DNA from: Takifugu bimaculatus
Taxonomy: Eukaryota > Chordata > Actinopteri > Tetraodontiformes > Tetraodontidae
Reading direction: 5' to 3'
Assembly: GCA_004026145.2 (NCBI GenBank)
Contig: CP034996.1
Span: 4,689,081 to 4,753,080, forward strand
DNA: 64,000 nt
A program made the position numbers and the translations under genes. Below are positions 1 to 14,100 of this stretch, piece after piece (position 1 is the stretch's first letter; each line of letters starts with the position of its first letter). The notes below the pieces were generated by a model, which made no database searches, was not told where the DNA came from, and worked only from the letters and a program-made list of their open reading frames with translations.

Positions 1-435
1 GTTCCCAACAGAACCTGTTTAAAACGGGACCAGTAAAGATGCCCGGCGTGACCACGACCACGGGGAGAGAGGGGGGGGGGGCAGAGACAGGTGGTAACGC
101 CGCTGCCCACCGATTCACCTGGAAACAACAGAAACCCCAGCAGCTTGGACCCAATATGGCAGCGTGTTCCTCAGAAACGCTCCTCAAACTCTCCCCACAG
201 CTTCATTGCTAAACAGGATTTGGGTTTTTTTGTCCGTGCTAAATGGAAAGTGTTTGTCCTTTGGTGGTCCAACAGGACCACGATTTGGATGGATGGATGA
301 TTTGATGTTAATGAGAATAAAAACAGCTGAAAATGGAAGCGGAGATGTTTCAGAGCACCAGAGTTCAGAAAGAGTTTCTAATCAAACACCGCCTGTTGGG
401 AACGATGAATGGATGAATTTTTATTCATCTGGTGA
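1..435 (+). repeat. Unit-edge repeat L, copy 1
   Basis: This segment recurs almost unchanged at 18286-18718, 43290-43672 and 62484-62910, and in part at 27054-27190. It has a G-run of variable length near position 70, then a conserved block running through the tract 'ggtggtccaacaggacc'. In the other units it follows the non-coding block upstream of an NLR gene, so this copy marks the right edge of a duplication unit that lies mostly outside the window. After about position 435 the sequence is unique, whereas other copies continue into a hAT relic or a chrnd pseudogene. Short open frames in it are not convincing genes. Confidence 0.85.
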
Positions 436-2360
436 ATAAAAGACTACGTGGTGTTTGACTGATTATTAATTATAATTGTTAGACTGGTGTTGGATTTAAA
501 AAGTCTCAATATTTGCCAACAGCCGCACGCTTTAAGAATTTCCCCCGTGCGTGAATAATTCAGAATGAAGAGGGGCGCAGAAGAAAAGGTCGTTCCTCTA
601 CGTTTCTGCAGCGACATCACAGTTGTAGAGGGTGTTAGCGGGCGCTAACCAGAGCCAGCACAGCTCACTTCCCTCCCGCCGCTGATGCTAGCTGCAGATT
701 CTTAAAGAGTTTCCCCGTTGAAGCTTAAGGGATCCCTCCAGGGCCGGCCGGGGCGAAGGGCCTGTCATCCTGCCTTATGAAGTGCAGCAGCTTCTTTCTT
801 CTCCTCGCCCTGCCATATTTCTATTTAGCAGGTCTGCGGCCGTGCAGGCTTCCGAAAAACGGATCAGAGTGGATGGTTTGTGAAAAAATATGGCACATGG
901 ATAGTGCGATTTACATCGGCTTATTTATTTGTGATCCCGCTATTATGGAAAGCATGGTAGCAATCTCATCATCATTAATTCTGTAATTAACTCCCTCTTT
1001 CTTTATCTGCTGGAAGAACGTCTTAATTGCCTCCCAAACCAGAGCGCCGCCCCTCCCCCACCCCTGCAGCTTGATGGAGGAGGAGCTACAGCTTCATTTA
1101 ATGTTCAGTCATTAAAGAACCTTTACTGTGGAACCCTAAACTGCTCTTCAAACAACACCAGGAATAACATCTGGGCCCAAACACCGGTCGGGGACGTTTA
1201 TAGCCGCGTTACTGGGTCAAATAAATCACGCTAACGCCAATAAAGTGTTAAATTTAGCTTCGCTGGCACGCTGTGTGGTTCAAAAACGATGACACTTTAA
1301 ACTTAATGGCAGCAACGATCCCATTACACATGCCCCAACACACACACGCTAATGTTCAAGCACACGTGTAGCGCCACACACGCCTGCCTCACAAGTTCCA
1401 GCCAACACTGAGTGATGCTGCTGCATCTGCATGATGTTTTATTCATGCTATCAGGGCCGTATCCATTCACGAGTGATCGTATTCCTCTGCGGGCCTCCTG
1501 AGCAGGTCTGCCTCAGATATGGGAGAGATCCGACCGGAGGGGGGGCGCGGCGCCGCAGGACCTATCGGAAGCCGTCATACTGGTCAGCAGCAACGCTAGC
1601 AGGAGCGTGAGGCACGTCCCAGGGTGGGAAGGTGTGCATTAGCATTAGCAACAGATGGCTCATCTGCAGGTCAACAGGAGCAAAGCTCGATGCCTTGAAG
1701 AAGTTTTGGAAAGTTTTGGAAGAGTCCAGGCCTCTTCCTGCCCTGACCAGATGGCTTTTTTATCCTCTCACCTCCCCAAAGCTCTTCCTTATCACTGAGC
1801 CTAAAAACTGCCCCCTGTGGCTTTTTATCTGCATTCAGGGAACTCGATGCCCACTAGCAGCTCCCCGATACATGATGGGATGTACCGTCCTAATTGCCAG
1901 AATCAGTTTCTTACCAATATTGAGTTGCTGCACATTAAAAGGCTGAATCCTGTCCGCCTGTTTAATGACTTAGCAGCCTTATTCCGGGTGGGTGGTCACT
2001 CTGGGATTTGATCGTGCTACTGCAGCAAAATGTGGTTCATCTGGAGCCAGCGCCAGGAACAGCCAGAAAGGGGGGACGCGGCCCCCAAAACCCACCCTGC
2101 GCGTCACATTTTAGCTTTGCACCACTTAGGCCACTTTCTAAACCCTGTCAGCTCGCCTCTCCTCTCATGTGACCATCGCGAGAAGCGAGCCTGACTCAGC
2201 CAATTCGAGCCGGGGCCAGCTGCGGGATGGAGGCGCACCGCCGCGCAGGACGCGCGTTCTCACCGCGGGCGGAAACGCGGCGGCCGCGTCCGGCAGCGTT
2301 TGGATGGTGCCGGAGAGCGCGGCGCATCCTGCAGCTACATCAGGTCCTCAGCTGCGGCGT

Positions 2361-2429
2361 GGAGGAGGAGGAGGAGGAGGAGGAGGAAGAGGAGGACGAG
2401 GAGGAGGAGGAGGAGGAGGAGGAGGAGGA
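2361..2429. repeat. GGA triplet microsatellite
   Basis: About 69 bp of nearly pure (GGA)n with a few interruptions. It creates long glutamate- or glycine-rich open frames in two forward frames, which I regard as artefacts. Confidence 0.95.
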
Positions 2430-3201
2430 CGGGAAAATACCAACCATCCGAAATATAAAAACACACAAGCCGCGTCTGGAACCGGCCATGTCGCGTCACG
2501 CAGAGATCGATCCGATCAGATAACCTTCAGATAACATTGATAAAGAAGGCTTGATGAAGCGTTTGTGCCAGTCCTGCGAAATAACAGCCACAGGTGCACG
2601 TTTATCACCTTTATTAGAGACATGAAGGTGTCAATCATGAACTCGTTCCAGATACCTGCGAGTGGGGAAATGTCTGTTCATCCTCGGTGACACAGAAAAC
2701 AAAAAACCCCAAGAATCAAAACTGCCGTCGTCCACCCAGCATCATCTAGAGGAGAAATAACATCCGTAAAAAGGAAAAAAAAGAGACTCGACACTGCCAG
2801 CAAAAGTACAAGCAAACCGAAAAAGGTGAAACACACAAAAAAAACCAAGAATAAAAATAGAAACGACAAACCTGCGAGCTGCAAGAAAAGTACCAGGTTA
2901 AAAATGATTCCTTCAGATAAAGAAAAGAGGAAAGAAAGTCAAAGCAAAGGTCTGGATCGGTGAGGTCGACCCGAAATCACAAAACTCGAAGGCAAACAAG
3001 CAACACTGCAAAATGCGAACAAAAGCAACCACAACAACAAAAAATGAACAGAAATGTGGGGAAAATGTCTCAAAACCACCAATCAACGCGTGAAAAATCT
3101 CAATACTGACAAAAGCTGCTCGATCGGAACAAAAGTGCAAGTGAGAGCGCGTCTGCCACCGGGACCAGAACAACTGCATGCTGGAGACTTGAAGCCTGGA
3201 T

Positions 3202-3402
3202 GGGGGGGGGGGGGGGATGGGGGGACGCTCCGAAGCACCGCGGCAATACTCAAATTCAAACACCAGCAAAAAGAGGAAAAAATGGGAAAAAAGGAGGGAA
3301 AAAAGGAGGGGGGAGGAAAGAGAGAGGAGGGGGGGAGGAAAGAGAGAGGAGGGGGGGGAAAGAGAGAGGAGGGGGGGGGGAGGAAAGAGAGAGGAGGGGT
3401 GG
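3202..3402. repeat. G-run and polypurine minisatellite
   Basis: A run of 15 G at 3202-3216 is followed by a purine-only tract at about 3270-3402, in which a unit of roughly 20 bp (G-run plus 'aggaaagagagagg') repeats about four times. Such tracts can form G-quadruplex or triplex DNA. No gene is implied. Confidence 0.9.
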
Positions 3403-5302
3403 GCAATAGAAAAGAGCAAAAAAAAATCTGCTTGTTGGAAATGTGCTCACCGAGCGGGAGTAAAATGTGGCGAGAAAAATGGGAATGTGGCTCAAAAGAC
3501 AGTATGGCGGTGCGAGCCGGGACGCGGTGCCTTTTCTCCAGATGTCAGCCTCCAGTTCTGTCATGTGACTCATCCGGATCCCACTTCCAGCAATGAGCGC
3601 GCGGCGTCGAACAGCTGATGCTGGAAGCTCGCGGAGTGAGAAAGCGAGTATCCGGAACCTCCCACACCGCCGCCGCTGCCGCTGCCGCGGCCCATTTACG
3701 CCAATTTATCACGTTACAGCCGACGCGCAAATCAAGCCGGCGTAGGTGGACTACGCTCACACGTGCACGGATCCAGCCTGGCGCCGCTCGTCAGTCACGC
3801 GGTGCGTCTGGGAGGGGCCCTGGAAGGTCACCAGACCGGCCCTTATGAACATGATGGACAGATGGACGGAACTCATTCACTTTATTGAGGCGACGGGCGG
3901 ATTCGTGTTCTTTCATCAGCGTTTCCTCCAGGAGTCTGCAGAAATAGTGCAGGATATTTTAATCAAGAACAAAGGGAGCGTGCACGCGGACGTGAGCGGG
4001 GATCTAATGCTCGTTCCATTAAACGGGATACGTTGCCAAGTCTGGAGCTCCTGCTGGAAGGATTATATAGAATAATGGTCTGAATGTCCTTGGCAGCCTC
4101 CCTGTGTTGCTGCTCATATCAGCACGATTCTGCTGCTGGTTTTAAACGGAGGCGTCGCGCCCCAAAACCACAACGTGCACGTGCGGAGCCGCGGAGCGGC
4201 GTGACCTTTGGAGCAGCAGGACGCTCCTGGCCAGGAGCATTGTCCTACTGAGACAGGCTGATTGTGCTCCTGCCCTTTTGATAATTAATTAACACGAGTA
4301 CACGACAGTTCATTTGTCTGCGCCGGCGTTCCGGGAGCGGCGGCCTTTCTGCACCTGTGGCTCCGCGGGAGGAACATCGCCGCACGTGTTCTCTGATCAC
4401 CACAGCAGGAACCACCTTCGTTCTCCTCTCATTGGTGTCCTGGTGGGTTTCCTCATATGATCCAGGCTCCTCGGTCAGGCCCATGATGGGCCGGGTCACA
4501 GGGCGGCCCTGACCACCTCCCCTCCACCTGCTCCAGGAGATCATCCAGGTCTTCCAGACTGTCCCTCCAGCAGGTCCAGGGATGGGAACCCTTGAGCCTC
4601 CTCAGCTGAGACCTTCCTCCAAAATAAAAGCACGCTTCATAGAACTGAAGAACCCGACCTGTTGGAGTCGCCCGAAGCTCTCACAGATGGCGTCCTACGC
4701 TCCAGCATCGGGTCCTGCTGCACGCCAAGGGCCCGTTTCAGAAGACGAGGACTCGTGATGAATTTTAATAGCTGAATTTGGGATGGCCCCCCTCCACCCC
4801 GGATCGTCAGAAGAAAGAAACCATTTTAATAAATCTGATTTCTCCGTCGCGTGACCTTAATGTGCAGGAAAGGACTCGTCAGCAGGACATGATAATGGTC
4901 CAAATAACAAAAAATGATCTCTTGGGTTACACACGGAAGAATAAAATGCTCTGCAACTTCTGTTCAAGCTGTGAACCGCTCGCTCCTCAGAACGGGGGGG
5001 GTCCAACTCTCAGGCTGTGCCAGCGTGCACGTGGGACTTGTCCCCCTGCTGCAAGACCATAAAGTTTGCCTGCTTTTTTAAATCAGACGCTTCCTGGTTG
5101 GAATTGTTAGCAGAGAATTCGCCTGCAGGATGCTAGCGTCCAGTGCTGCCCTGTGCTACGCTAGCTCCTGACGGTGATGTGGCTCGTGAAAGGATTAAAC
5201 GAGAGGTGTGTGTGTGGGTGTGTGTGTGTGTGGGGGGCCGCCAATAGCTGAGCGGGCCCGCGCCGCCTTTGGCGTCCACGGCGGTCTCACCTTAAACATG
5301 CA

Positions 5303-5326
5303 GGGGGGGGGGGGGGGGGGGGGGGG
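5303..5326. repeat. Poly-G tract of 24 bases
   Basis: An uninterrupted run of 24 G, about 70 bp after a (TG)n stretch at 5205-5232. The length may be uncertain because such runs sequence poorly. Confidence 0.9.
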
Positions 5327-8134
5327 CTCTTTCAGACTGTCGCCTGCTCTTGTCCCCGCCGCCTGCCCGGGTGTAATGAATGGCTGCTGTGACGCCGCTG
5401 GCAGGTGAGCCCTGCAGCGAGCTGACTGGCGCCCAGCCGCAGCTTTGTGCCGCTGGGCTCTGGGCATTAAAATGCAGAGCTTTGTGCTGAAGGACGCAGG
5501 TTACAGCGACATGATTTATGCACGAGCGCTTCCAGGTACTATCCTCCAATAAAAGCTTGCAAAGTGCTCTTTACGGCCCGAGTTTGGCTCATTGGAAAGA
5601 AGATAAAGTCGATTCATCAATTGGCGTTTACAGGTGGGGAATGCACATGTGCGGAGGATCAAAGGAGATCAAAGCAGCGCGCACGTCCTGCCTCCGACAC
5701 CTTCATGCTACCTGCTCCGCTTCGCAGCGGAGAAAAAGAGCCCGACTGCGACAGGAATGCCACGCGTGCACGTCGGGGAGTTGTAGCCCGAATGCTAACA
5801 ACATGAATATTACAGATCCTTTCAAAATGGAGGCGTCGCACACAAGAGGCTCAGCCTGCGTCTAATTAGCACTCTCAGATTCTCCTCCAGCCACCCGGAC
5901 GAGTCCGTTTTCTCCACAGTTTTCCGAAAAAAAAAGAAAAAGGAATCGGAACGTGAAAACTGACGAAAGCGAAGCAGCCTTGTTTGTGTTTTACGCCTTC
6001 GAAAAGTTCCTGTTGAACAAAAGGAGCCGTTCGTTAAACACGCCGAGCGCCCGTCGCCGGCAGATTTGGCAAAATTGGTCGTGTCGCTAAGCTAGCGAAG
6101 AACATCTGCATATATGGAGGCTCCCGCAGCAAAGAAACACGTCATTAAATATAACACATACAGAGCAGCACGTACACCGACGCACGGCGGAGGAAGAGCT
6201 GCCGCTTCCAACATCAATTTGCCACCATATTCCGTGGCTCAGGTGGTTACCATAGCGACACAGAGGTCAAAGTGTCCTCGGGAATATATCCGGAACCCGA
6301 AACGTTCCGCGTAGCGACAGAGGGAAAGGCCGAACGCTCTTAGACGACACTCAAACGGGCGCCGTTTATTCGGATTAATTAGGCTAGCTTCGTAATCTGG
6401 GACTGATGACATCACCTGGAGATCAAAGCGGCAGATTAATGCGAGACGTGCTGAGATTGCGTCCCGGTAAAGAGGTAATTAGGCCCGACTGCGACCCTCC
6501 TGCCCCGCCGGGGCAACTGCGTTTTGAATACGAACCACGACCAGAGTGACCGGCACAGATAGGACGTAGCATCTGTAGCTAGCAACTGTGGTCGTATCAG
6601 AAGAAAGGGGTTGGACTCCACCATGTTAGACCCTCCCTATTAGTAATAAGTAATTAGAGAAACGAAGGTAAAACCTTTAGCCTGTTGAGAATTTAGCCTA
6701 GCATTAACAGCTAAGGTCATCTCTATAGTCAGCTAGGATCACCCTCGCTAGACCTGACGAGGGCTAATTAAGTGAAACCCTTTTTTGCAGTTAAATTGAT
6801 GCCAGTCAAATCTCGACAACATTTTAGGTGATCCGTACAGATGCTACGAACGAGACGCAGGCTAACGCCTGTAACGTTCCTCAACAACACGCGTGAATGG
6901 GAAGAATCTGCAGAACTTTTACCACGAACAGCTTCTCTGAACCGTTAATAGCTCGCCATGCCGGTGACCTTTGACCCAGCTGGGAGTCCAGCCTCCAAAC
7001 CTCGTTGCTATGGAGTGACGATGCTAACTAGTGAAGCCGGTTGGCTGTAGTTTGGTGTAATCACGGTGCCCTGAGCAGCAACTGTCAGGCTAAAAGAAGA
7101 CGAGAGACGGATGAAAATAGATATTTTTGACGTAACTTTTGTGACATTTCCTTTGAACAAAGGAGCGGCTGACGTCTGGAGCCGGAGCTACGCTAATGCT
7201 AAAAGGTTTTTGTCTGCTCAGATCTGACCTTTGCCCAAAATCTGTGCATCAAAATGACAAAAGGAATCATATTCAGAGTGAAAGCTGCCATCTGTGCCGA
7301 ATCTACGTGCGCATTTAACTCTTTTTGACTTTCTTCAGCTTCTACTTTGTGATGGAATCATCCCTGAAATCATTAAAGAGCATCAAAGCGGCGAGCAAGC
7401 GCGTTCTGATCGGCTGGAGTGAGTGTCTGTCTTAGGCTATTAAGTGTAAACTTATGGATTAAATCCGTTCATTTATCATTCCTTTCATGTTGACGTCGTT
7501 CTCTTTCTCATCTTGAAGAAGAAAAATCAAAGAAGAAAAAAAACAAAAAAAACCAACAGCATAAAATACATGAAAGCTAATTAGCTGTTTTCCTGGAGCT
7601 GGAGCTTTGCTAGCTTATTAAGTTACAATTAAAGTCACAAGAACTTGGGCTCGTCAGGAAATCGGGGTCACGTCGAGGTCAGAAAGTGGAAAAACTGTCT
7701 CCGGAAAAGCTCCGGCTGTCGGTGGCGGAGCCGGAAGAGGTGTGAAGGTTTCCGACGATTATCATCGAGGGTCCAGAGATGCCGGCTCACAGAGAGAGCT
7801 GCCTCGGAACGGGAGGGAAAGCTTCACGGAGGCCGAGAGGACGGTCCGATAAGGCGTCTTCAGTCCTTGCCAGGGCTTCCTCTGTGCTGGAGGAGTAATC
7901 ATAAAAGGCAGGAACAGAGAAGGTTCGGGAAGAGTCGCCCTTTTATTCCAGCCAAGACAAAATAGAAGCATCCGTCCAGCCGCTAGCGCTCAAAACCCCT
8001 GGAAGTTTAGGAATTATTAATGGGATTAAGCCTTAAGGAAGCTGAAGCCTGGGACAAACCCACGTTTCCCTTTTTTTTCCCTTTGAAAAAATGGTGATGC
8101 AGCAGATGAGCGGGAGTTGACTGGCTTCTACCAG

Positions 8135-11100
8135 CTACCGTCTCAATGTCTCCAGCCCATAGTGTGGATTCTCTACGAGATCAGACAGCAGCTTCACTCC
8201 TGAATCCTGCAGCTGGTTCCAACTCAGCTCCAGTTCTCTGAGATGGGAGGGATTGGACCTCAGCGCCAAGGCCAGAGAGCCACAGCTGATCTCTGATAAG
8301 CTGCAGTTCCTTAATCTAAATAAAGAAGGGAAACTTTTATAAGGTTATAAGTGAAACCAGTATTCATCTGAAAGGTTAATCAAAGGCATGATCTGTAAAT
8401 ATTTAATTTAGTTACAGGTTAAAAAATGACAGTAATATGTAATGACCACAATTCCAACCTCTCAGGTTTGCACTGTTCCAGAGGAGAATATATATTGTTG
8501 TGGCCCTCACTCTTCCCAGGTTCTCCCACCTCTTTCCCTCCCATCTCATCATGGAGATCCATCTCACCTGTGGCTCATCTTTAAAGGCACAACCTGTCTT
8601 AGATGACTTCCTGTCTCCCTCACCATCTCCCTCCTCGATGGCTGGTGTCTACCAGGCACCCTCACCTAGTTTTGTCTAATTTTGGTTCCCATCTGTCGGC
8701 TTTTTCATTGTCCTTAAATCAGTTTATCATGAATAAGTGGTCCCCGTGTGGCCCTCCCTCCTGAAGGAACTGGGCACAACACACACACTCAGAAAGTGTG
8801 AGGACCCTGGATGGAATAATGGACATTTTTGAGAATGGTGTTTACCTCAGAGTTTCCAGTCGGCAGTTTGGAAAGTGGAGAAAACCACAGAGCAGCTTCA
8901 CTCCTGGATCCTGCAGCTGGTTTCCACTCAGGTCCAGTTCTCTGAGATGGGAGGGATTGGACCTCAGCGCCGAGGCCAGAGAGCCACAGCTGATCCCTGA
9001 TAACCTGCAGTAAATCAATCTGAAAAATGCAGGATGAGGTTATACGGTGCAGGTCTGCATGTTATCTGCGTCAGTACTAAACCTACGTTAGTTCTTAGTT
9101 GGGTCAGACCTGAATTCACGATATTACAAGGAATTTTTTTAATGTGGTGCATCACAGCAGTGTTGAGAACAGCCTCACTTCACCATCTTAGCAGCTGGTA
9201 TATAGGTAGAAACATGAAGACTGACCTGAGCCTCTCCAGTTTACAGTTTGGACTCTCCAGTCCAGAACAGAGCCGCTTCACTCCTGAATCCTGCAACGTG
9301 TTGAAGCTCAGGTCCAGAACCCTCAGATGGGAGAGATTGGACTTCAGAGCTGAGGCCACAGAATCACAGCTGGTCTCTGATAAACTGCACTCCTTTAGTC
9401 TAAAATAACAATTATTTTGAGAGAAGACAAATAAAAATCAACATGTACCAGAGCAAAACACAGCTTACAAGCAACAAACCTCTGGTCCTGCACCGGATAA
9501 TCTGCCGTATGTTCCTATTTTGGGTTCTTTCAGGGCGGTTGGACAAGATCTACAGCGTATGTAAAGTGTGTGTAGGTCAAAATACCTTCCAAGTTTGTGA
9601 GACCACATTTCTCAATAGCACTCAACTCTTGTCAGGAGTTGGGACAAAGCAACCCACTCCTGATAGCTTGTGGGCGATGCTGCAGCGACCCTGCAATCCC
9701 TACACTCTCTGGTGAAACCAAATCAAAGGTTTTAGACACTGCTGGATGCTGGAAGGGTGGCTATAGTCTGGACGCATCGTTCCCCTGACTGCACCTTTCT
9801 CCAACAATGATTGGCAGCTGGTGTCACTTGTTCTCCAGCTGAGAGAAGGAAAGAGAGCCCCCCCACAGTGTGTTTGATTGCCCCACTGCAAGCTCAGTGC
9901 TGCCAGAGAACATTGCAGGAGCATCAATTCCCCTCAGGGCATCAACAAGGAGCTCAGGAAAAGGTGCAGCTGCCACCTACTAGAGACAAGCACACTGAGC
10001 TGAGATTCAAAGCCCTCTCCTCCCAAGAGAAGAGCTTGTTTGTTGGAGGCTCTTCTGGGCGATACCTGGTGCCACAGCTCCAGCTCAGCCCGTCTCTGGA
10101 GCTGAGGTGGAGCTTAGCAAGTTTCATGGTTCTCCACCACTTCCTCTGGCTGAGGACCTTCTCAGCTGGTGGTTTCTGCTCCACCTTCCAAGTTGAGCAG
10201 GTGATACTTCTGCATTCCTGCCACCAGGGTCTCTGCAGAAAGAGTCTTCTCTACTGTTTTATATTAGATTGTAGAAAATTAGGATTTTTGGCTGATGTCT
10301 TAGATGTTGTTGACTAAGAGCAGGTTTCTCTTTAATAACATAGAAAGATTCGATGAGAAGAGCAAATGTATTATTTTATGAGCTACTTCCACTACTATTA
10401 TATACACATACTTCCATATTGTCTTAGATTGCAAGCTGCATTTATTGCATCGTTCATAGAAAGTCAGATTTGTGAGGAGAAAAACTCCAATAAGGTCATT
10501 TTCTTTAATGACCATTACAACAGAAGGAGGCGATGAACAAACAGATTTATCTAAAAATGTGTGAAAACTTATGGATGGAAACCTTTTTAAAATGGTTGCA
10601 TTGTGTAGAATCGGTGTAGAATCAACTTGTTGACTTCTGATTTGGACTCCAATGGAAGTGAGGTGCAACAATTGTGGATGCTGAAAGCTTCAGATCTTCA
10701 TGAAGGTTTCTGTGGTTGGACTGACCTGCTGCCCCTTTAAGAGGGAGGCAGCTTTGGGCTTCTGGCTGGAATGAAGCCACCTAAGATGAGAATGACTGCA
10801 GGCTTTCGGTACCAAGGTTTAACAGGGTGCTCACTTCACACTTGGGCTTTTCTCTTTTTTGGGATGGCTTTTCTCAGTAGAGAAGGGGCATGGCACACTG
10901 CAGCAGCTTTCTTTTTGGGGTTTCTAGTTTTCCTTCTGATCTTTAAAAGACAGGAAGAACCATTTTTGATTGGTCTGAATGTTTGGGCGGTTTTGTGGCC
11001 GGCCTAAAATAAAACAAGACAAATCTACAACTGATACTTCCTTTCTAGTCATTGATGACCATCCTCACATGGGACAGATTTCCACAACCAATTTAATACT

Positions 11101-14100
11101 GCAAATCTGTCCTGTGTGGTCTTTTTTCTGAGAACTGTAACACTACGTTTATAACAAAGATCAAACATGGAAACATTTATTGTCTAACTAGTTACACCTG
11201 GGAAAGTACTGGATCATCTCTGACTGACCTGAGAGTCTCCAGCTCACAGAGAGGATCCTGGAGAGCACCACAGAGCAGCTTCACTGCTGGATCCTGCAGC
11301 TGGTTCTCACTCAGCTCCAGAACCCTCAGATGGGAGGGATTGGACCTCAGCGCCGAGGCCAGAGAGCCACAGCTGATCTCTGATAAACTGCAGCGCGACA
11401 GCCTGGAAAAGGAATAAATGGGGCAAATAAAAACACATTTCTAAATCTGAAAATGAAGAGAAAAGCAGAAAATGTAAAGAAATTTAGAAAAGACCAACAG
11501 AGGCCTCCTGACCTGAGCGTCTCCAGTCTGCAGTTTGGATGCATCATTGCAGAAGACAGTAACTTTACGTCGGCATCTGTCAGGCTTTCGTTCCAGCTTA
11601 AGTCCAGCTCCCGTAGATGAGAAGGGTTTGACGTCATTGCTGAGGCCACAACTTCCCAATCACTCTTTGAAAGAAAACGACCAGCCAGTCTGTTGTGTAT
11701 GAAACAAAAATAGTGAGTCAGACTTTGGGATTTCTCATCAACTTATCTGAGAATCGACCTCAACACAAATGTAGCTCATTTCCTGGAAAAGCTAAATTCA
11801 ACACCGTAGAGCAACAGTTTGAACGACCATCAGATCTGAAATGCAACTGAATTATTCTCAACATTTGTCTTATTTTAGAACAGCTCATAATTACTCAATA
11901 TTTAAAATGATTGTAGCAAATGGTTTAAAGAAACGTGCATCTTTTTATCTGTCTATCGGCTCTTTGGATATTTTGCATTTCATCCAATTTGTACGATGGT
12001 GCGTCAAGTCTTAATTCAGCGATCCGATCGATGACATCAGAGTCTCTGGTTGCATCGATTGCCCTCAGCTTCTGTTCTATCTGCCTGTTTCCCTTCAAAT
12101 CATTTTCACTGCACCTTTTGTTGCTAGTGATGAAGTTGCCACCTAACGGGTGTGGAAAGGCTCAAACAACTTTGTGGGTCACATAAAGGCTCCAAACGGA
12201 ACCGCCACAAAGACCTAAAACACCCATTTAAATCAACGAGGCCGGCTGTTTTTACATTGAACAAATGAAGCAAAATAGTCACGTGTCATTAGTTAAAATG
12301 TGTTTTTCTGTCGTTAGAATACGATGTATACAAACAAACAAAAGTGATTTAATGACATGACAGTAATTTCATGATAGTCAGTTAACTTGTGGCTCCTATT
12401 ATTCCTGCCTTATGTTGGTTTGTCTGGATTGACCTTTGAACTTATATCCAGCCAGTGTTGAACATTTCTGGATGAATTGTTGTTGTTTTTAATTTATGGA
12501 CGCTGCAATGGAAATAAAGAATTGAAGGAATGACCACTGGAGGGGGTATTGCTACCTGACATGATCCACTCGCTTGATTTAAACGCCGATGTCCGGCCCC
12601 AGAAATCTTTACTTACACGAACTTCCTGCAGTTCCTCACAGCTGGAATCAGGCGACGTCGTCCCTCCTCTGAGGTTTTGTACTGCTGCAGGTCCAGCTCA
12701 TCCAGAACCTCCTCTGACATCTGCAGCAGGTAGGCCAGAGCTGAACAGTGGATCTCTGACAGTCTCCTCTCTGATTTCTTCCCTGACTTCAGGAACTCTT
12801 GGATCTCCTGATGGACTGACTGATCCTTCATCTCCATCAGACAGTGGAAGATGTTGATGCTTCTGTCTGGGGAGATTCCATCACTGTTCACCTCCTTCAG
12901 GTTGTTGAGGACCTTCTGGATGGTTTTTGGGCGGCTGTTCCTCTGATCCAACAGTCCACCCAAGATCCTCTGATTGGACTCCAGAGAGAGACCATGAAGG
13001 AAGCGAACAAACAAGTCCAGGTGGCCATTTTCACTTTTGAGAGATTTCATTAGTGCTCTCCTGAGGAAGCCATCAAGAGATATGACTGGTTTAGAATATT
13101 CTAGGAACTTATTTATAACCGCTGTGTCATTCCTGGTGTAACGGTGGAACATGTAGACGGCAGCCAGAAACTCCTGAACGCTCAGATGAACAAAGCAGTA
13201 GACTGATTTCTGGAAGATCACACTCTCTCTCTTGAAGATCTCTGTACAAACTCCTGAGTACACCGACACCTCGGAGACGTCCAGTCCACATCGCTCCAGG
13301 TCTTCTGAGTAGAACATGATGTTTCCTTTCTCCAGATGTTCAAACGCCAGCCGACCCAACTTCAGAAGGAGTTTTTTATCAGCCTCAGTCAGTTCCTCTG
13401 GTCTCTGCTTTCCTCCATACTTCTGCTTCTTCCTCTTTATCTGAACCCTCAGGAAGTGTGAGTAGAGGTCAGTCAGGGTTTTGGGCAGCTCTCCTCTCTG
13501 GTCTCTGGTCATCATGTCCTCCAGAACTATAGCAGTGATCCAGCAGAAAACTGGGATCAGACACATGATGTGGAGGCTCCTGGAGGCCTTGATGTGTGAG
13601 ATGATTCTCTTGGACAGATCTTCATCACTGAACCTCCTCCTGAAGTACTCCTCCTTCTGGGAGTCAGTGAAGCCTCGTACTTCTGTGATCCTGTCAACAC
13701 ACGAGGGAGGAATCTGATGGGCTGCTGCAGGTCTGGAGGTGATCCAGATGAGAGCTGAGGGAAGCAGGTTCCCCTGGATGAGGTTCACCAGGAGCACGTC
13801 AACGGACGATACTTGTGTGACATCAGAGATGACCTGATGCTTGTTGAAACCCAGTGAAAATCTGCTTTCATCCAGGCCATCAAAGATGAACAGAAGTTTC
13901 CAGACAGTCAGATCTTCTGCTCTGATCTTCTGTAATGTTGGATGGAAAACATGAAGCAGTGAGAGAAGACTGTGCTGCTCATCTCTGATCAAGTTCAGCT
14001 CCCTCCATGAGAGCGGAAGCACCAGACTGATGTCTTGGTTCTCCAAACCTTCTGCCCAGTCCAGACTGAACTTCTGCACTGAGAAGGTTTTTCCAACGCC

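Larger units (their letters stand above)
436..8090. other. Gene-poor single-copy flank, no supported gene
   Basis: I see no supported coding exon here. Open frames are short and mostly GC- or repeat-driven. The stretch holds G-rich and GGA simple repeats and CpG-rich patches (about 2200-2500 and 3600-3850). Blocks around 720-1000, 3840-4080 and 5340-5660 have the balanced, AT-motif-rich texture of vertebrate conserved non-coding elements (TAATTA-like words, no simple repeats). That is an impression that needs a cross-species alignment. The duplicated NLR sequence starts at about 8092, where similarity to the equivalent places in units B and C begins. Confidence 0.5.

Noticed and set aside
2169..2534. 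Open frames of 98-121 codons through the GGA repeat
   Set aside because: They consist largely of poly-Gly or poly-Glu from the microsatellite, with no domain or homology I recognise.
3083..3573. Proline/phenylalanine-rich minus-strand frames
   Set aside because: Produced by the polypurine minisatellite read in reverse.
4440..4640. Resemblance to a common teleost LINE 3' segment
   Set aside because: A few shared words only (ggagggaca, gggaacc). The order does not match and no coding or tail is present.
9443..10317. Forward open frames of 90-168 codons in the NLR intron
   Set aside because: They change length between the duplicated copies, have no recognisable domain, and lie antisense in an intron of the NLR gene.
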